From NCBI GenBank assembly GCA_027593305.1, contig JAQCJA010000014.1, positions 1 through 23,090 of the forward strand: DNA of 23,090 bases. Reading direction: 5' to 3'. The first letter of the stretch is position 1. Each line of letters begins with the position of its first letter. Positions 7,997-16,415 of the stretch are shown here, in pieces. Under the pieces are notes generated by a model. It was not told the origin of the DNA. It worked only from the letters and a program-made list of their open reading frames with translations, and made no database searches. Source of the DNA: a bacterium (GTDB lineage: Bacteria; Latescibacterota; UBA2968; UBA8231). The translations under genes and the position numbers were made by a program.

Positions 7997-9025
7997 TCAG
8001 GATGACAGCGCCGCCTGCAGCATCGCCTTGGTGTAGGCCATGTTGTAGATCCGCCCCACGAGAGCACCCCCACCGGGATACATGCCGCTGGCAGCCGTCT
8101 CATCGTCGATGTCGAGACCGCGTGGGTGTTCGGGATAGAGCGCGCGCGAGTACTTCTGCCGCACCAGTTCCTTCATGACGGAGAACATATCGACCTGGCC
8201 CTCGTCGACGAATACTTCCGTGTAGTCCACGCAGGGCTTGCGCACAACGACGTTGCGGAAGTGAACGTGATTGATGCAGTCCCGTTCTCCCAGATAGCGG
8301 CAGACCTCGACGGGATCTTCTCCGGTCTCCCGGGTCACGCCGCAGTCATAGGTCATGCCGTTGTAGGGACTCTTGTACAGATCGAGATATTCCTTCCAGT
8401 GTTCGACGGTATCCATGATCTGCTCGGAGCCCCGGCTGACGGCCACAGGTGGGTCATTCGGATGCAGAGCCAGGCGGACATTGGCCTTCTGCGCTTCTGG
8501 TATCACTGCCTCAAGAAAGTATCGGGCCCGCTCCATCTGCTCGGCCCGTGTATGAATACCCACGCCTTCCAGGGGCGGCAGATCTTTGCACAGTTCGTAG
8601 TCGTAGGCTGTGTAGCCCGCACCGCCTCTGCCACTCTCAAACTTGTAGCCTTCCATGAGACGATTGGCATAGAAGTTGTACTCGATCACCGGCAGGCCGA
8701 CGCGTCCGGCGACTCGAATCGACTCGATTACCTTGTCGATCTGTTCATCCCGTCCGGGCAGACCGAAGACAACATCCTGAAAGCCGGATATCATCAAATT
8801 GCATAACGTGATTCCGCTGGCCTCATACTGAGCCATTCGGGCGCGGAGTTCGGCTTCGTCCCAGGGGATGGGACCGCCGCCGGACAGAGCGTAGTTGACG
8901 CCAACCTGCCTCAACTGACGCATCGTCTTGTCGTCTTTGTCGCTCACGCCATCGCAGATCCTTGGCGTGTCGGCTCCCAGTTCCGGGGGCCAGGAACCAT
9001 TAGTTTCGGAATCTTGTTTCGGCAT
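7997..9025 (-). CDS. Mannonate dehydratase-like (UxuA-like) TIM-barrel protein
   Basis: 342 residues, similar to the UxuA/xylose-isomerase-like fold. UxuA removes water from D-mannonate to give 2-keto-3-deoxygluconate in glucuronate breakdown. I see the barrel motifs LPVIEYNFYA (111-120), RLALHPNDPP (184-193, likely metal ligand H188), GMTYDCG (223-229, C228), INHVHFRNV (251-259, H255), FVDEGQVDM (272-280) and LYPEHPRG (296-303). In classical UxuA the last motif is RPDHG, so the metal-binding Asp appears as Glu here. The ATG at 9025 has GGGAG at a proper distance; about 40 residues of upstream open frame look non-coding. Mannonate itself may not be the substrate. The neighbours on both sides are relics, so this gene stands alone. 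Confidence 0.85.
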   Translation of the reverse strand: MPKQDSETNGSWPPELGADTPRICDGVSDKDDKTMRQLRQVGVNYALSGGGPIPWDEAELRARMAQYEASGITLCNLMISGFQDVVFGLPGRDEQIDKVIESIRVAGRVGLPVIEYNFYANRLMEGYKFESGRGGAGYTAYDYELCKDLPPLEGVGIHTRAEQMERARYFLEAVIPEAQKANVRLALHPNDPPVAVSRGSEQIMDTVEHWKEYLDLYKSPYNGMTYDCGVTRETGEDPVEVCRYLGERDCINHVHFRNVVVRKPCVDYTEVFVDEGQVDMFSVMKELVRQKYSRALYPEHPRGLDIDDETAASGMYPGGGALVGRIYNMAYTKAMLQAALSS

Positions 9026-9160
9026 CGTCGTCTCCCATTCGCGTGACGTCGGGGAAATGACGTGCAGGGCAGCTGTCTGCACAATCCGCCGTGCTGCGGC
9101 CCCGGCTTTGGCGACGTCTATTCCTGCTTGCATCGGGCGCGCCAGACGCACGATAATCCC

Positions 9161-9189
9161 TCTATACGGCTGTCCGCTCTCCGCCCCAA
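9161..9189 (-). promoter_or_regulatory. Candidate promoter for the UxuA-like gene
   Basis: On the minus strand TTGGGG (-35-like, 9184-9189) and TATAGA (-10-like, 9161-9166) are separated by exactly 17 bases. Transcription from here would give a leader of roughly 130 bases before the ATG at 9025. The match to consensus is only partial, so this is a candidate. Confidence 0.33.
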
Positions 9190-9216
9190 GTGTGCACCCG
9201 GTCCTGGAGGTCCGCC

Positions 9217-9640
9217 ATGAACGCCGTCGAAGAGGGCGCCCATTCCGTCTACCGCTTCATCGACCGCACCGCCGAGCGCGTGCCCGACGGCGTACGCTGG
9301 CAGACCATCGACTACAGCAACCATCCCCACCATCATTACGCGGCCTTCGACGGCTGCGGCGGCATCGGCGCGTACCTCGCCGAGTACGGCGGCAGACGGG
9401 GACGGCCGCAGCCCTCGACCTGGCCCGCGAGGCCAACCGCTGGTGCTCGACGGTCGACCTGGAGGGCTTCGAGCGCGGTATCGAACGGGCTCGACCTGCT
9501 GCGCCTGTGGGAAACAACGCAGGAGAGTCGCTACCTGGAGGGCGCCCGCCGCAACGGCGTCTGGCTGTGCGAGCAGCTGGTGCGCGACGACGACGGCTGC
9601 CACTGCCTGTGCCGCCCCGACGGCCAGTTCGGCGACCCGC
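9217..9640 (+). pseudogene. 5' relic of a LanC-like protein gene
   Basis: The gene still has its start: GGAGG seven bases before ATG 9217, then MNAVEEGAHSVYRFIDR and the LanC-like segment YAAFDGCGGIGAYLAEY. Near 9390 the frame shifts; the continuation AAALDLAREANRW then CSTVDLEGFERG is in another frame. A second break near 9480 returns to a frame reading NGLDLLRLWETTQESRYLEG and VWLCEQLVRDDDG. This pattern of alpha-toroid repeats with Gly-rich turns and YLEGAR is typical of lanthionine synthetase C-like proteins. The zinc-binding C-terminal part is missing because the gene stops abruptly near 9640 against the opposite-strand relic. About a third of the expected length remains. LanC-like is a family-level judgement; a related alpha/alpha-barrel glycosidase-like protein is the main alternative. 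Confidence 0.68.
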
Positions 9641-9642
9641 CG

Positions 9643-10598
9643 CCACAAGCCCCAGAGCAACGGCACCAACACGACCATTGTCTGCTTGAGGGCCAGTCCG
9701 AAGCCTGCCGCCCACAGTGCCGCGCGCGGCTGCCGACGGGCGAGCAGGAAAGACATCAGGCCCAGAGAAAGGGCAACGCTCGGATCAGTCCAGGCCTGCT
9801 CGTTGACAAAGGGTGCGTGGGGCATGTAGAAAAAAAGGGCGGCCATGGCGACGGCTTCCGTTGCCGACACCTGCCGATGGCGGGCCGTGGCATACAGCAT
9901 CACCGCCGCCGCGATGTGGCAGCCGATCAGTGCCCAGCGTACATCCCCGAGGGCATAAACCGAGGATGGCGAACAGCAGCGACAGGGGTGGATAGGGGTA
10001 GCTGTCGGGTATGCCATTGGGATACAGGTCGCTGCCGCCGTAGACATTGGAGAAGGTGACATCGTAGGGATTCAGGCCAAAGAGCAGACTGCGCGCCGCC
10101 TGAGTCTCGAACACGAAAACGTCGATATTGGGTTCAGCAGACACGACAGGGACCAACAGGAACATGACCAGTGCCGGCACCAGCGGCGGCATCACCAGAG
10201 CAAGCTGCCAGTGCACCGAAAGTCTGTCACGCCCGCTGCAAGACCAACAACAGGGCAGGGAGCGCCAGGACCAGAGCACTGCCGGTGATCAACCGCAGCG
10301 TCGGACGCCAGTCATCGGGCGAAAAGACGAGCAGATGGCGTCCGGCGTTGGTGGCAAAGACGTAGACGAAGACGCAGGGCAGCGCGACCTGCCAGGTCGA
10401 GAAGCCACCCTTGGTTTCGCTGGAGCCATTCCAGCCTTCGCCGAGCAGCAGAACCAGAGGCAATCCGGCGAGGGCAAAAGCGAAACAGATAACGCCGATG
10501 TCGCTGAGATTTCCCCTGGAGAAGGACAGTCCGCGCGAGGATATCGCCACGACTGCCAGCAGGGCAATTGTACGGTGGGAAGCGGAGATTGGGCTCAT
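9643..10598 (-). pseudogene. 5' relic of a polytopic GT-C (GT87-like) glycosyltransferase
   Basis: Starts at ATG 10598 (MSPISASHRTIALLAVVAIS) and codes for many hydrophobic helices such as LALPALLLVLQRA, LALVMPPLVPALVMFLLVPVV and VLVPLLWGLWRR. The loop EPNIDVFVFETQAARSLLFG then LNPYDVTFS, with YPNGIPDSYPYPPLSLL, is the first extracytoplasmic loop of polyprenyl-phosphate-sugar-dependent GT-C enzymes, with its acidic residue (NID). Two frame changes break it, near 10233 (GGG run) and near 9964 (CC). The gene ends near 9643 in the middle of the membrane domain, where the LanC-like relic begins on the other strand. No complete enzyme can be made. Confidence 0.75.
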
Positions 10599-10813
10599 GA
10601 AATGAGGAAAGCCCGCAGGCGGCTCACAGTCCAGCCTGCTGTCTTCCAGCAACGGATCGAGTTGTGGCGTGGGTGCATGACTCGCGCTACGGCAGCACAG
10701 TTGGTTACGCGGCAGACTCATCGTCGCGATCTGGTCCCACGGCAAGGGGCACCCGATCCTGCACGGGTAAGGCCCAGACCACGCAAGCAATGCATTTACG
10801 CGGGGAGACTCCG

Positions 10814-12082
10814 ATGGCAAGCGAAACTGTCAGCAATAGAACAGCCATACGCGTCGGCGTTGTCGGCGTCGGTCGTGGCCTCAGCATGGGCGGCAGCGAT
10901 GCCGCCACGGGACTCGAACTGGTGGCTCTGTGCGACACCTGGCAGGAACGTCTGCACCAGGCCGGCGAGCGTCTTGGTGTGGCTACGTACGTCGACTACG
11001 ACGAGTTCCTGTCGCATGACATGGACGCCGTCATTCTCGCCAACTACTTCCATCAGCACGCCCCCTTTGCGATCAAAGCCCTGGCTGCAGGCAAACACGT
11101 CATGTCGGAGACCGCCGCCTGCCACACGCTTGGCGAGGGTGTAGCCCTGGTCGAGGCCGTCGAAAAGAGCGGTCTGACGTACATGTTCGCCGAGAACTAT
11201 CCGTACATGGCGTACAACCAGGAGATGCGACGGCTCTATCAGAAGGGGCACGTCGGAGAATTTCGTTATGGCGAGGGCGAATACGTGCACCCCGATCCAG
11301 CCGAAGTGAAGCTCGGACGCAGTTGTGGCTACGATCACTGGCGCAACTGGATTCCATCGACCTACTACTGCACCCACTCTGTGGCGCCCGTCATGTTCAT
11401 TACCGACACACGTCCGGAAAAGGTCAATGCCTTCGTGATTCCCTATGACACGGAGGACCCGACGCAGACCCGCACAGCCAAACGCTCCGACACGGCGGCA
11501 ACAATCATCTGCCGCATGGACAATGGTGCCGTACTGAAGTCACTGCACGGATCTCTGCGTGGTCACGGCAACTATGTTCGCATCCACGGCAACCAGGGTC
11601 TGATGGAGAACTGCCGCCATGGCGACAAGCAGCGTCTGCGCGTCTGGCGTGAGCCCTGGGAGAAACGCACCGGCGAGCCGAAGGAGACCGTCTACACCCC
11701 CGATTTTCCCGTGCATCACGAGCGCGCCACACAAGCCGGCCACGGTGGGGGTGATTTCTTTACGGGCTACCACTTCGCCGAAGCGATCCGCACCGGCGAG
11801 CCACCCTATCTGGACGTCTATCGCGGCGTCGACATGAGCATCGTTGGCGTCCAGGCCTGGCGCTCGGCGCTGGCCGATTCGGCCACGGTAGAAGTGCCGG
11901 ATTTCCGCAGCAGGAGCGTGCGGCGCAAATACCGTGATGACGATTGGTCGCCAGATCCGGCCCGCACAGGCAAAGGCCAACCGCACAGCAGCGTCCGCGG
12001 CCGTATCAAGCTGACCGCGGCGGCGCGCAAGTTGGCGAAGAAGGTGTGGAAATCGCAGGGTTTCGATGTTGCCGGGATGTGA
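10814..12082 (+). CDS. Gfo/Idh/MocA-family oxidoreductase lacking the EKP lysine
   Basis: 422 residues. The N-terminal Rossmann domain has a glycine-rich turn GVVGVGRG (15-22) and an acidic residue after strand 2 (ALCDTW). The family's EKP motif, whose Lys is catalytic in many members, reads MSETAA here (97-102), so that Lys is missing. The C-terminal alpha/beta domain includes HWRNWIPSTYYCTHS, which holds candidate catalytic His/Tyr residues, and GHGGGDFFTGYHFAEAI. The start is ATG 10814 with GGGGAG upstream; the open frame extends further upstream without gene character. A basic tail (KLAKKVWKSQGF) closes it. Family members oxidise or rearrange sugars, inositols or sugar acids with NAD(P); the substrate is unknown. 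No signal peptide is seen, so it is likely cytoplasmic. It converges on the frameshifted exported-protein gene. Confidence 0.9.
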   Translation: MASETVSNRTAIRVGVVGVGRGLSMGGSDAATGLELVALCDTWQERLHQAGERLGVATYVDYDEFLSHDMDAVILANYFHQHAPFAIKALAAGKHVMSETAACHTLGEGVALVEAVEKSGLTYMFAENYPYMAYNQEMRRLYQKGHVGEFRYGEGEYVHPDPAEVKLGRSCGYDHWRNWIPSTYYCTHSVAPVMFITDTRPEKVNAFVIPYDTEDPTQTRTAKRSDTAATIICRMDNGAVLKSLHGSLRGHGNYVRIHGNQGLMENCRHGDKQRLRVWREPWEKRTGEPKETVYTPDFPVHHERATQAGHGGGDFFTGYHFAEAIRTGEPPYLDVYRGVDMSIVGVQAWRSALADSATVEVPDFRSRSVRRKYRDDDWSPDPARTGKGQPHSSVRGRIKLTAAARKLAKKVWKSQGFDVAGM

Positions 12083-12134
12083 TCGGCGGTATTGGGCGCC
12101 AGCGAAGCACTGCGGGCGTAAACACCTCAGATTC

Positions 12135-14249
12135 TCAGTAGACGACGCCGATCATACGTGACTCGTGGGCGGTGCGGACATCACCCTCCATCGTGGCGCG
12201 AAACATGTACAGGCCCGGAGGCACAAGCTGGCGGCGATCGTCACGCCCGTCCCAGGCAAGCGAGACAGGCCCGGCCGTAGCGGGACGGTCGGCGACGACC
12301 CGCACGAGGCGCCCCGCCAGATCGTACACGACGACGCGCAACTGCCGGGGGAAAGCACCCGCAGAACATCCATCGACAGCACGACCTCGTCGTTGACGCC
12401 ATCTCCATTCGGTGTCACCACGGCACGCCCCAACATGACATTGTGCAACACGGGCACCCGCGCCGGCAGGGCAACAGCAACGGTTTCACTGATGATGTCG
12501 CCGGGGGCGTCACCGGCATCCACTCGCTGCTGCACGGGTTCCACCCGACTGCTGTTGAGCAGAAAGGCGTCGAATCGGGTCTGATTGACGTACACCGTGC
12601 TCTCGAAGTCGATCTCCAGCAGGCCACCCTGGCTGCACCGTGTGATCCAGGCTGAGTCGAATGCCGGTGTCGGTTGGATCCACCGTCACGGGCTCCGGCA
12701 TCCCGTCCAGCCGCATACCCCGGAACACGAAGGGCGCCGAAGAGGACAGGAGAATCTGATCGAAGCCGCGATCGCCGACGGCGAACTGCGGACGGATGTA
12801 GTAGGTCAGCAGCGTCGATGTTGCCGGTTCGATCTCAACGGGATGGATCTCACCCCGGGTGCTGGCAGCCAGGGGCTCGCTGAACTCGAGACGCATGTGC
12901 GCCAGGCTCGCCGCCTGTTGCGGATCATCCGTGGAAAAGGTGACCTGCAACTGCCCCGACTCGCTGTAGGCACGGCTCCAGGGGCTCCAGCCGCTGCCGG
13001 GTGAATTGAGCGTATCGATGCGGCCACGGAAACTGGGGATGAGCCGCTCCCATCGACTCTGCGTGACTTGCTTGCCATTCTTGTCGTAGTAGACGAACTC
13101 TTCGATCAACTCGTTACCGGAGCGGCTGCGGATTTCCAGGCGTGTGCCCGCAGGTGTGTCCGCCTGCCAGCTGAGAGTGGTGATGTTCCTGTCGCCGCCG
13201 AGATCGTACAACGGTGATGCTGTGGGCACCTCCGCCGGGTGACCCTCGCCAAAAACCTGGAATTCAGCCGTCGTGCCCGACAGACAGCAACTTTCACTGC
13301 CGAAGCGCAGACGCAGGTGTCGCAGTCGCTGCAACTCGAAGCGCTCCTCGAAGTGCACGATGTCCCGCCAGTTGCGTGGATCCTCCGGCAGATCGCCGAG
13401 CGAGGTCCAGCGCAACGAGCCATCGGGAGCCAGCGTTCCATCAGATCCCCAGAGCTGGTACCAGGGGAAGTTGATCGCCAGCACACGCGTGCGAGCCAGT
13501 TCGATGGCGCTGGGCACAACACCTGCCAGATCTCCGAGGATGCGCACTCTGTCAGACCAGAACACGGCCCCCAGATCCAACTGGAACTCGGTATCTCCCG
13601 GAGCAGAAGCGCCCTTGTATGTCCAGTTCGAGTTGATGTCGCCGTCGACCAGCGTCAGGCTCTTGCCCGAGGACTCGTAGCCCTCCTTGGCGCCGCCGAT
13701 CTCGTTGAGGATGCTGACGGATCCCCCGCGTTCCACCAGGCCCAGGGCGATGTTGTCGCCGACGCTGAGAACGGACAACTCAGCGAGCGCCGCCCCTGAC
13801 GTTTCACGATCCGCCTGCACGCGGATGTAGCGCAACGGATTCAGGCCGAAATCGATGGAGATTTCCTCTTCCTCGTTGAAGCTGTAGCGAAAGCTCTTGC
13901 CGTAGCGCACCGTCCCTGGGATGATGGTCCCGGAGGTGTTGAACAGTCCCTCGCCGTTGGATGTCAGCACGCGGAAGAATTGCAGACCGGTCAACCGGCT
14001 GGCGCTTGCGGCATTGCTGCCCGAAGCGAGGATTCCACCGCCGAAGGCCGCGGCATCGGCGATGGCGTCGATATCGCGGCGAATGAGGGTTGGCTGCATC
14101 CGACCCTGAGTGATCGACATCGCGTCACCCGGTCGCGACCATCGCATCCAGTCAGCGTCAGCGCCGAGGGTCAGTTCATCGGCGGCGATCGGCGGCGCCA
14201 GATGAGTGCAGAGCAAAGCGCAGAGCAGCACGAATCGGGAGGTGTGCAT
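12135..14249 (-). pseudogene. Frameshifted exported protein with discoidin-like region and FlgD-type C-terminal tail
   Basis: If the frames are joined, the product is about 704 residues. It has a signal peptide (1-23, ending PPIAA), then beta-rich repeats. One of these (about 180-250, DGDINSNWTYKGASAPGD, then FQLDLGAVFWSDRVRIL) resembles an F5/8 type C (discoidin) domain. The C-terminus has the TPNGDGVNDEVVLSMDVLRV and VVVYDLAGRLVRVV, WDGRDDRRQLVPPGLYMFRA pattern of FlgD-like Ig tails found on secreted proteins. The reading frame is broken twice: an extra G in a GGG run (12627-12629) and a missing C in a C5 run (12347-12351). The residues across both breaks are well preserved. This is either a very recent pseudogene or sequencing error at homopolymers. 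As read, translation ends at 12510 after 579 residues. Confidence 0.8.
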
Positions 14250-14312
14250 GGCCAGCTGCTTGCTAAGCCGGGTGTCCGGTGACGACGAGCAGAAAGGGCC
14301 GGGCCATCGACG

Positions 14313-15089
14313 TCACAGACGGGCCTCGCCCAGCACCCACTGCAGGTAGCGCTCACGCATGGCCGGTGAAAACTCATGGCCGACGCTGTCATCGACGAAC
14401 TGCTCGGCCCGACCACCGGCGGCATTGATGCGACGAACCGTCTCGGCATCCGTGGCGGCGGGACAGTCCGTGTCCTGACCCCCGTCGATGAACAGGATGG
14501 GGCGATCGGTGAAGCGTTCGGGGTGTGACTGGGTGGCGTGTTCGGCGCAGTAAGTATCGGCCCACGTCCCCTCCTGGGCCTGGCGACACCAGGCGTCGGC
14601 CTGGTAGAAGCTCGAACGGCCGACAACGGATACGAGCGCAGCGTAGCGGCTGTCGTCGGCAAAGACCATCTGCGCGATGATGCCACCCATGGACACGCCC
14701 GCCACCTGCGGCGTGTCCGCGCCGACGCCGGGCAGTTGCAGGGCAGCATCCAGCAAAGCCGGCGCCTCTCGCCGCGTGCGATCCATCACGTCCCAGACGA
14801 AGGCCCAACCGTTGAAGGTGGCGCGGAACCAAGCGCCGCTGCGGCGCTCGCCGTGCTCCACACAGTCCGGCGCCACAACGGTGAGCCCGGCGGATGCAGC
14901 ACGCATCAGCGTTGGGTCGGGTGTGCTGACGTCGCCTTTGTCCCCCGTCCAACCGTGGAAGTGGAGCAGCAGCCTCGCCGTATCGAACCGGTCATCGCGG
15001 CAGACGAGGCACGGGATGTCGGCCAGAATCTCTCGGGTGATGGTGAGCATGTGATATGGCCCGTCCGAAGTAACGGTGAGTCTGCTCAA
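14313..15089 (-). CDS. Alpha/beta hydrolase (prolyl-oligopeptidase/dienelactone hydrolase type)
   Basis: 258 residues with a complete catalytic triad by pattern: nucleophile S133 in GVSMG, acid D206 in GGQDTDCP, and H238 in DSVGHEF. The oxyanion segment is LLLHFHGWTG (41-50). There is no signal peptide, so it is likely a cytoplasmic esterase acting on a small ester or sugar ester. The ATG at 15089 overlaps the upstream stop as ATGA, which supports this start over an internal Met14 (15050) and indicates coupling to the Rossmann-like gene. The frameshifted exported-protein gene follows 63 bases downstream on the same strand. The exact substrate cannot be read from the sequence. Confidence 0.88.
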   Translation of the reverse strand: MSRLTVTSDGPYHMLTITREILADIPCLVCRDDRFDTARLLLHFHGWTGDKGDVSTPDPTLMRAASAGLTVVAPDCVEHGERRSGAWFRATFNGWAFVWDVMDRTRREAPALLDAALQLPGVGADTPQVAGVSMGGIIAQMVFADDSRYAALVSVVGRSSFYQADAWCRQAQEGTWADTYCAEHATQSHPERFTDRPILFIDGGQDTDCPAATDAETVRRINAAGGRAEQFVDDSVGHEFSPAMRERYLQWVLGEARL

Positions 15090-16273
15090 TCCTGCGCGAA
15101 AGTGGACGCTGCCGACACCACGTAGGTCACAGCAAGATGAGGTGTCTCGAGCCGTTGCTGCCCCTTGCCGACGGACTGCACGCAGGCTTCCACCAGACCC
15201 GTCGTCAGCAGGGTTCGCTCGAGTGGACAGGGAGACACTCCGGTCATGAAGGTGGCCTCCGCCTTGGCCATCAGCTCGGCAGAATACATCACGTTTGGCA
15301 CCGATGGCAGGTAGAAGAGGGTCGACAGGGGCGAAGCCTGCCCTTTGATCCGCGCCGCAAAGGTGAAGTCACCAACGAGTCCGTTCATCAACAGCATGGT
15401 CGCTCGGGTGCCATCGGTGTACTCGATCCGGTACGCGATTGGTTCCTTCACCCACTCGCGCATCTGCGCCGTCGTCGGATAGCGGTGGCTGTAGGTTTCC
15501 GGCTGCGCCAGAGTCTGGCTGCGCGACAGGCATGCCTCGAAGAGGGACGCGTCCCAGCCGCCCGCACGCCAGCTTCCGGCATCCATCGCCTGCCACACGG
15601 CATCTCCCTGCAGGCCCTGCACGGCGGCGACGCCGGTCTCACCACCGGCGCGGCGTTCTGCCATGCACTGGATGACTTCCAGCGCGTGGAAGTCATAGCT
15701 GTCCATGCCGCCAATGGCGACACTCATCATCTCCTCCACCGGCGCCCCAGGGGGCATCTCGATCGAGGGCATGCGCCAGGTGCCGGGAAGGGAGGATCCC
15801 GCAGCCAGGGCGAAATCCAGTTCGTGCGACAGGTCATACATCTCCCGGGCCCAGTCCCATTTCCACGACAGGTGTTTGTCGTTGAAGACGGGCACCGAAC
15901 GGCCGTCGCTGCGGAAGACATCGGTGACCTGCTTGAACAGTTCGTAGCGCGGATACTGGGTCTGAGCGAATTCGTTTTTCGGGTAGTCGCCGTGCTCGCC
16001 GATGAGCAGCACTGCATCCACCGCGAGCTTGTTGCCGCCACATCGCAGAGCTTCGGCGACGGTCGCGTAGATGGGAAAACCAAATTCGGCGGCACGCTGT
16101 CGACTCAGGTCTTTCTCGGGAAACTGATCCACGTAGGCCGACACGACCTCCAGTGCCGGCGTGTGCCAGCGTCCCCTGGACGGATAGCCGACGAGAAAGC
16201 GCTCCGCCATGTGCCAGGCATGGGAGTGGTAGCGCCACTCCGTGGTGATCACGGCCATACGACGAGATGCCAT
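15086..16273 (-). CDS. Rossmann-like Gfo/Idh/MocA-related protein of unknown function
   Basis: 395 residues from the ATG at 16273, which has GGAGG upstream; the open frame continues upstream but is not gene-like. It begins with a hydrophobic strand MAVITTEWRYHSHAWHM (6-22), then EVVSAYVDQFP and SRQRAAEFGFPIYATVAEAL. This is the strand/helix spacing of a MocA-type nucleotide-binding domain, but the usual GxGxxG turn is replaced by a TTEWRYHSH stretch. Conserved-looking clusters follow: LLIGEHGDYPKNEF (89-102), PVFNDKHLSW (128-137) and AGSSLPGTWRMP. I recall this type from environmental genomes as an uncharacterised MocA-like protein; no activity is known to me. It is translationally coupled to the hydrolase and divergent from the aldose-epimerase-like gene. 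Confidence 0.8.
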   Translation of the reverse strand: MASRRMAVITTEWRYHSHAWHMAERFLVGYPSRGRWHTPALEVVSAYVDQFPEKDLSRQRAAEFGFPIYATVAEALRCGGNKLAVDAVLLIGEHGDYPKNEFAQTQYPRYELFKQVTDVFRSDGRSVPVFNDKHLSWKWDWAREMYDLSHELDFALAAGSSLPGTWRMPSIEMPPGAPVEEMMSVAIGGMDSYDFHALEVIQCMAERRAGGETGVAAVQGLQGDAVWQAMDAGSWRAGGWDASLFEACLSRSQTLAQPETYSHRYPTTAQMREWVKEPIAYRIEYTDGTRATMLLMNGLVGDFTFAARIKGQASPLSTLFYLPSVPNVMYSAELMAKAEATFMTGVSPCPLERTLLTTGLVEACVQSVGKGQQRLETPHLAVTYVVSAASTFAQD

Positions 16274-16415
16274 GGATACTCCCTCCAATGACGATGCCGG
16301 CTCGACGCCGGGGTTGACGATGACACGGCGGCCAGAGCAACTTGTGCAGCAATATCGCCAACCCGCCTGGGCGGCGCTACGCCGCTGGATAGGCCCGGGC
16401 ATCGGAGGATCAGCC
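16274..16415. promoter_or_regulatory. Shared divergent promoter region (Rossmann-like gene / aldose epimerase)
   Basis: The 142 bases between two divergent start codons hold both ribosome binding sites (GGAGG on each strand) and must hold both promoters or upstream leaders. I see no clear -35/-10 pair or strong palindrome. Joint control of the two genes is plausible from the layout only. Confidence 0.4.

Noticed and set aside
8126..8806. Plus-strand 226-codon open frame
   Set aside because: Lies entirely antisense to the well-supported mannonate-dehydratase-like gene and shows no family motif.
9257..9715. Minus-strand Arg-rich frame across the relic junction
   Set aside because: Low-complexity Arg/Gly composition, antisense to the LanC-like relic; no start site or domain.
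15137..16291. Plus-strand 384-codon open frame
   Set aside because: Antisense to the Rossmann-like gene; rich in Arg, His and Gly, typical of a shadow frame in GC-rich DNA.
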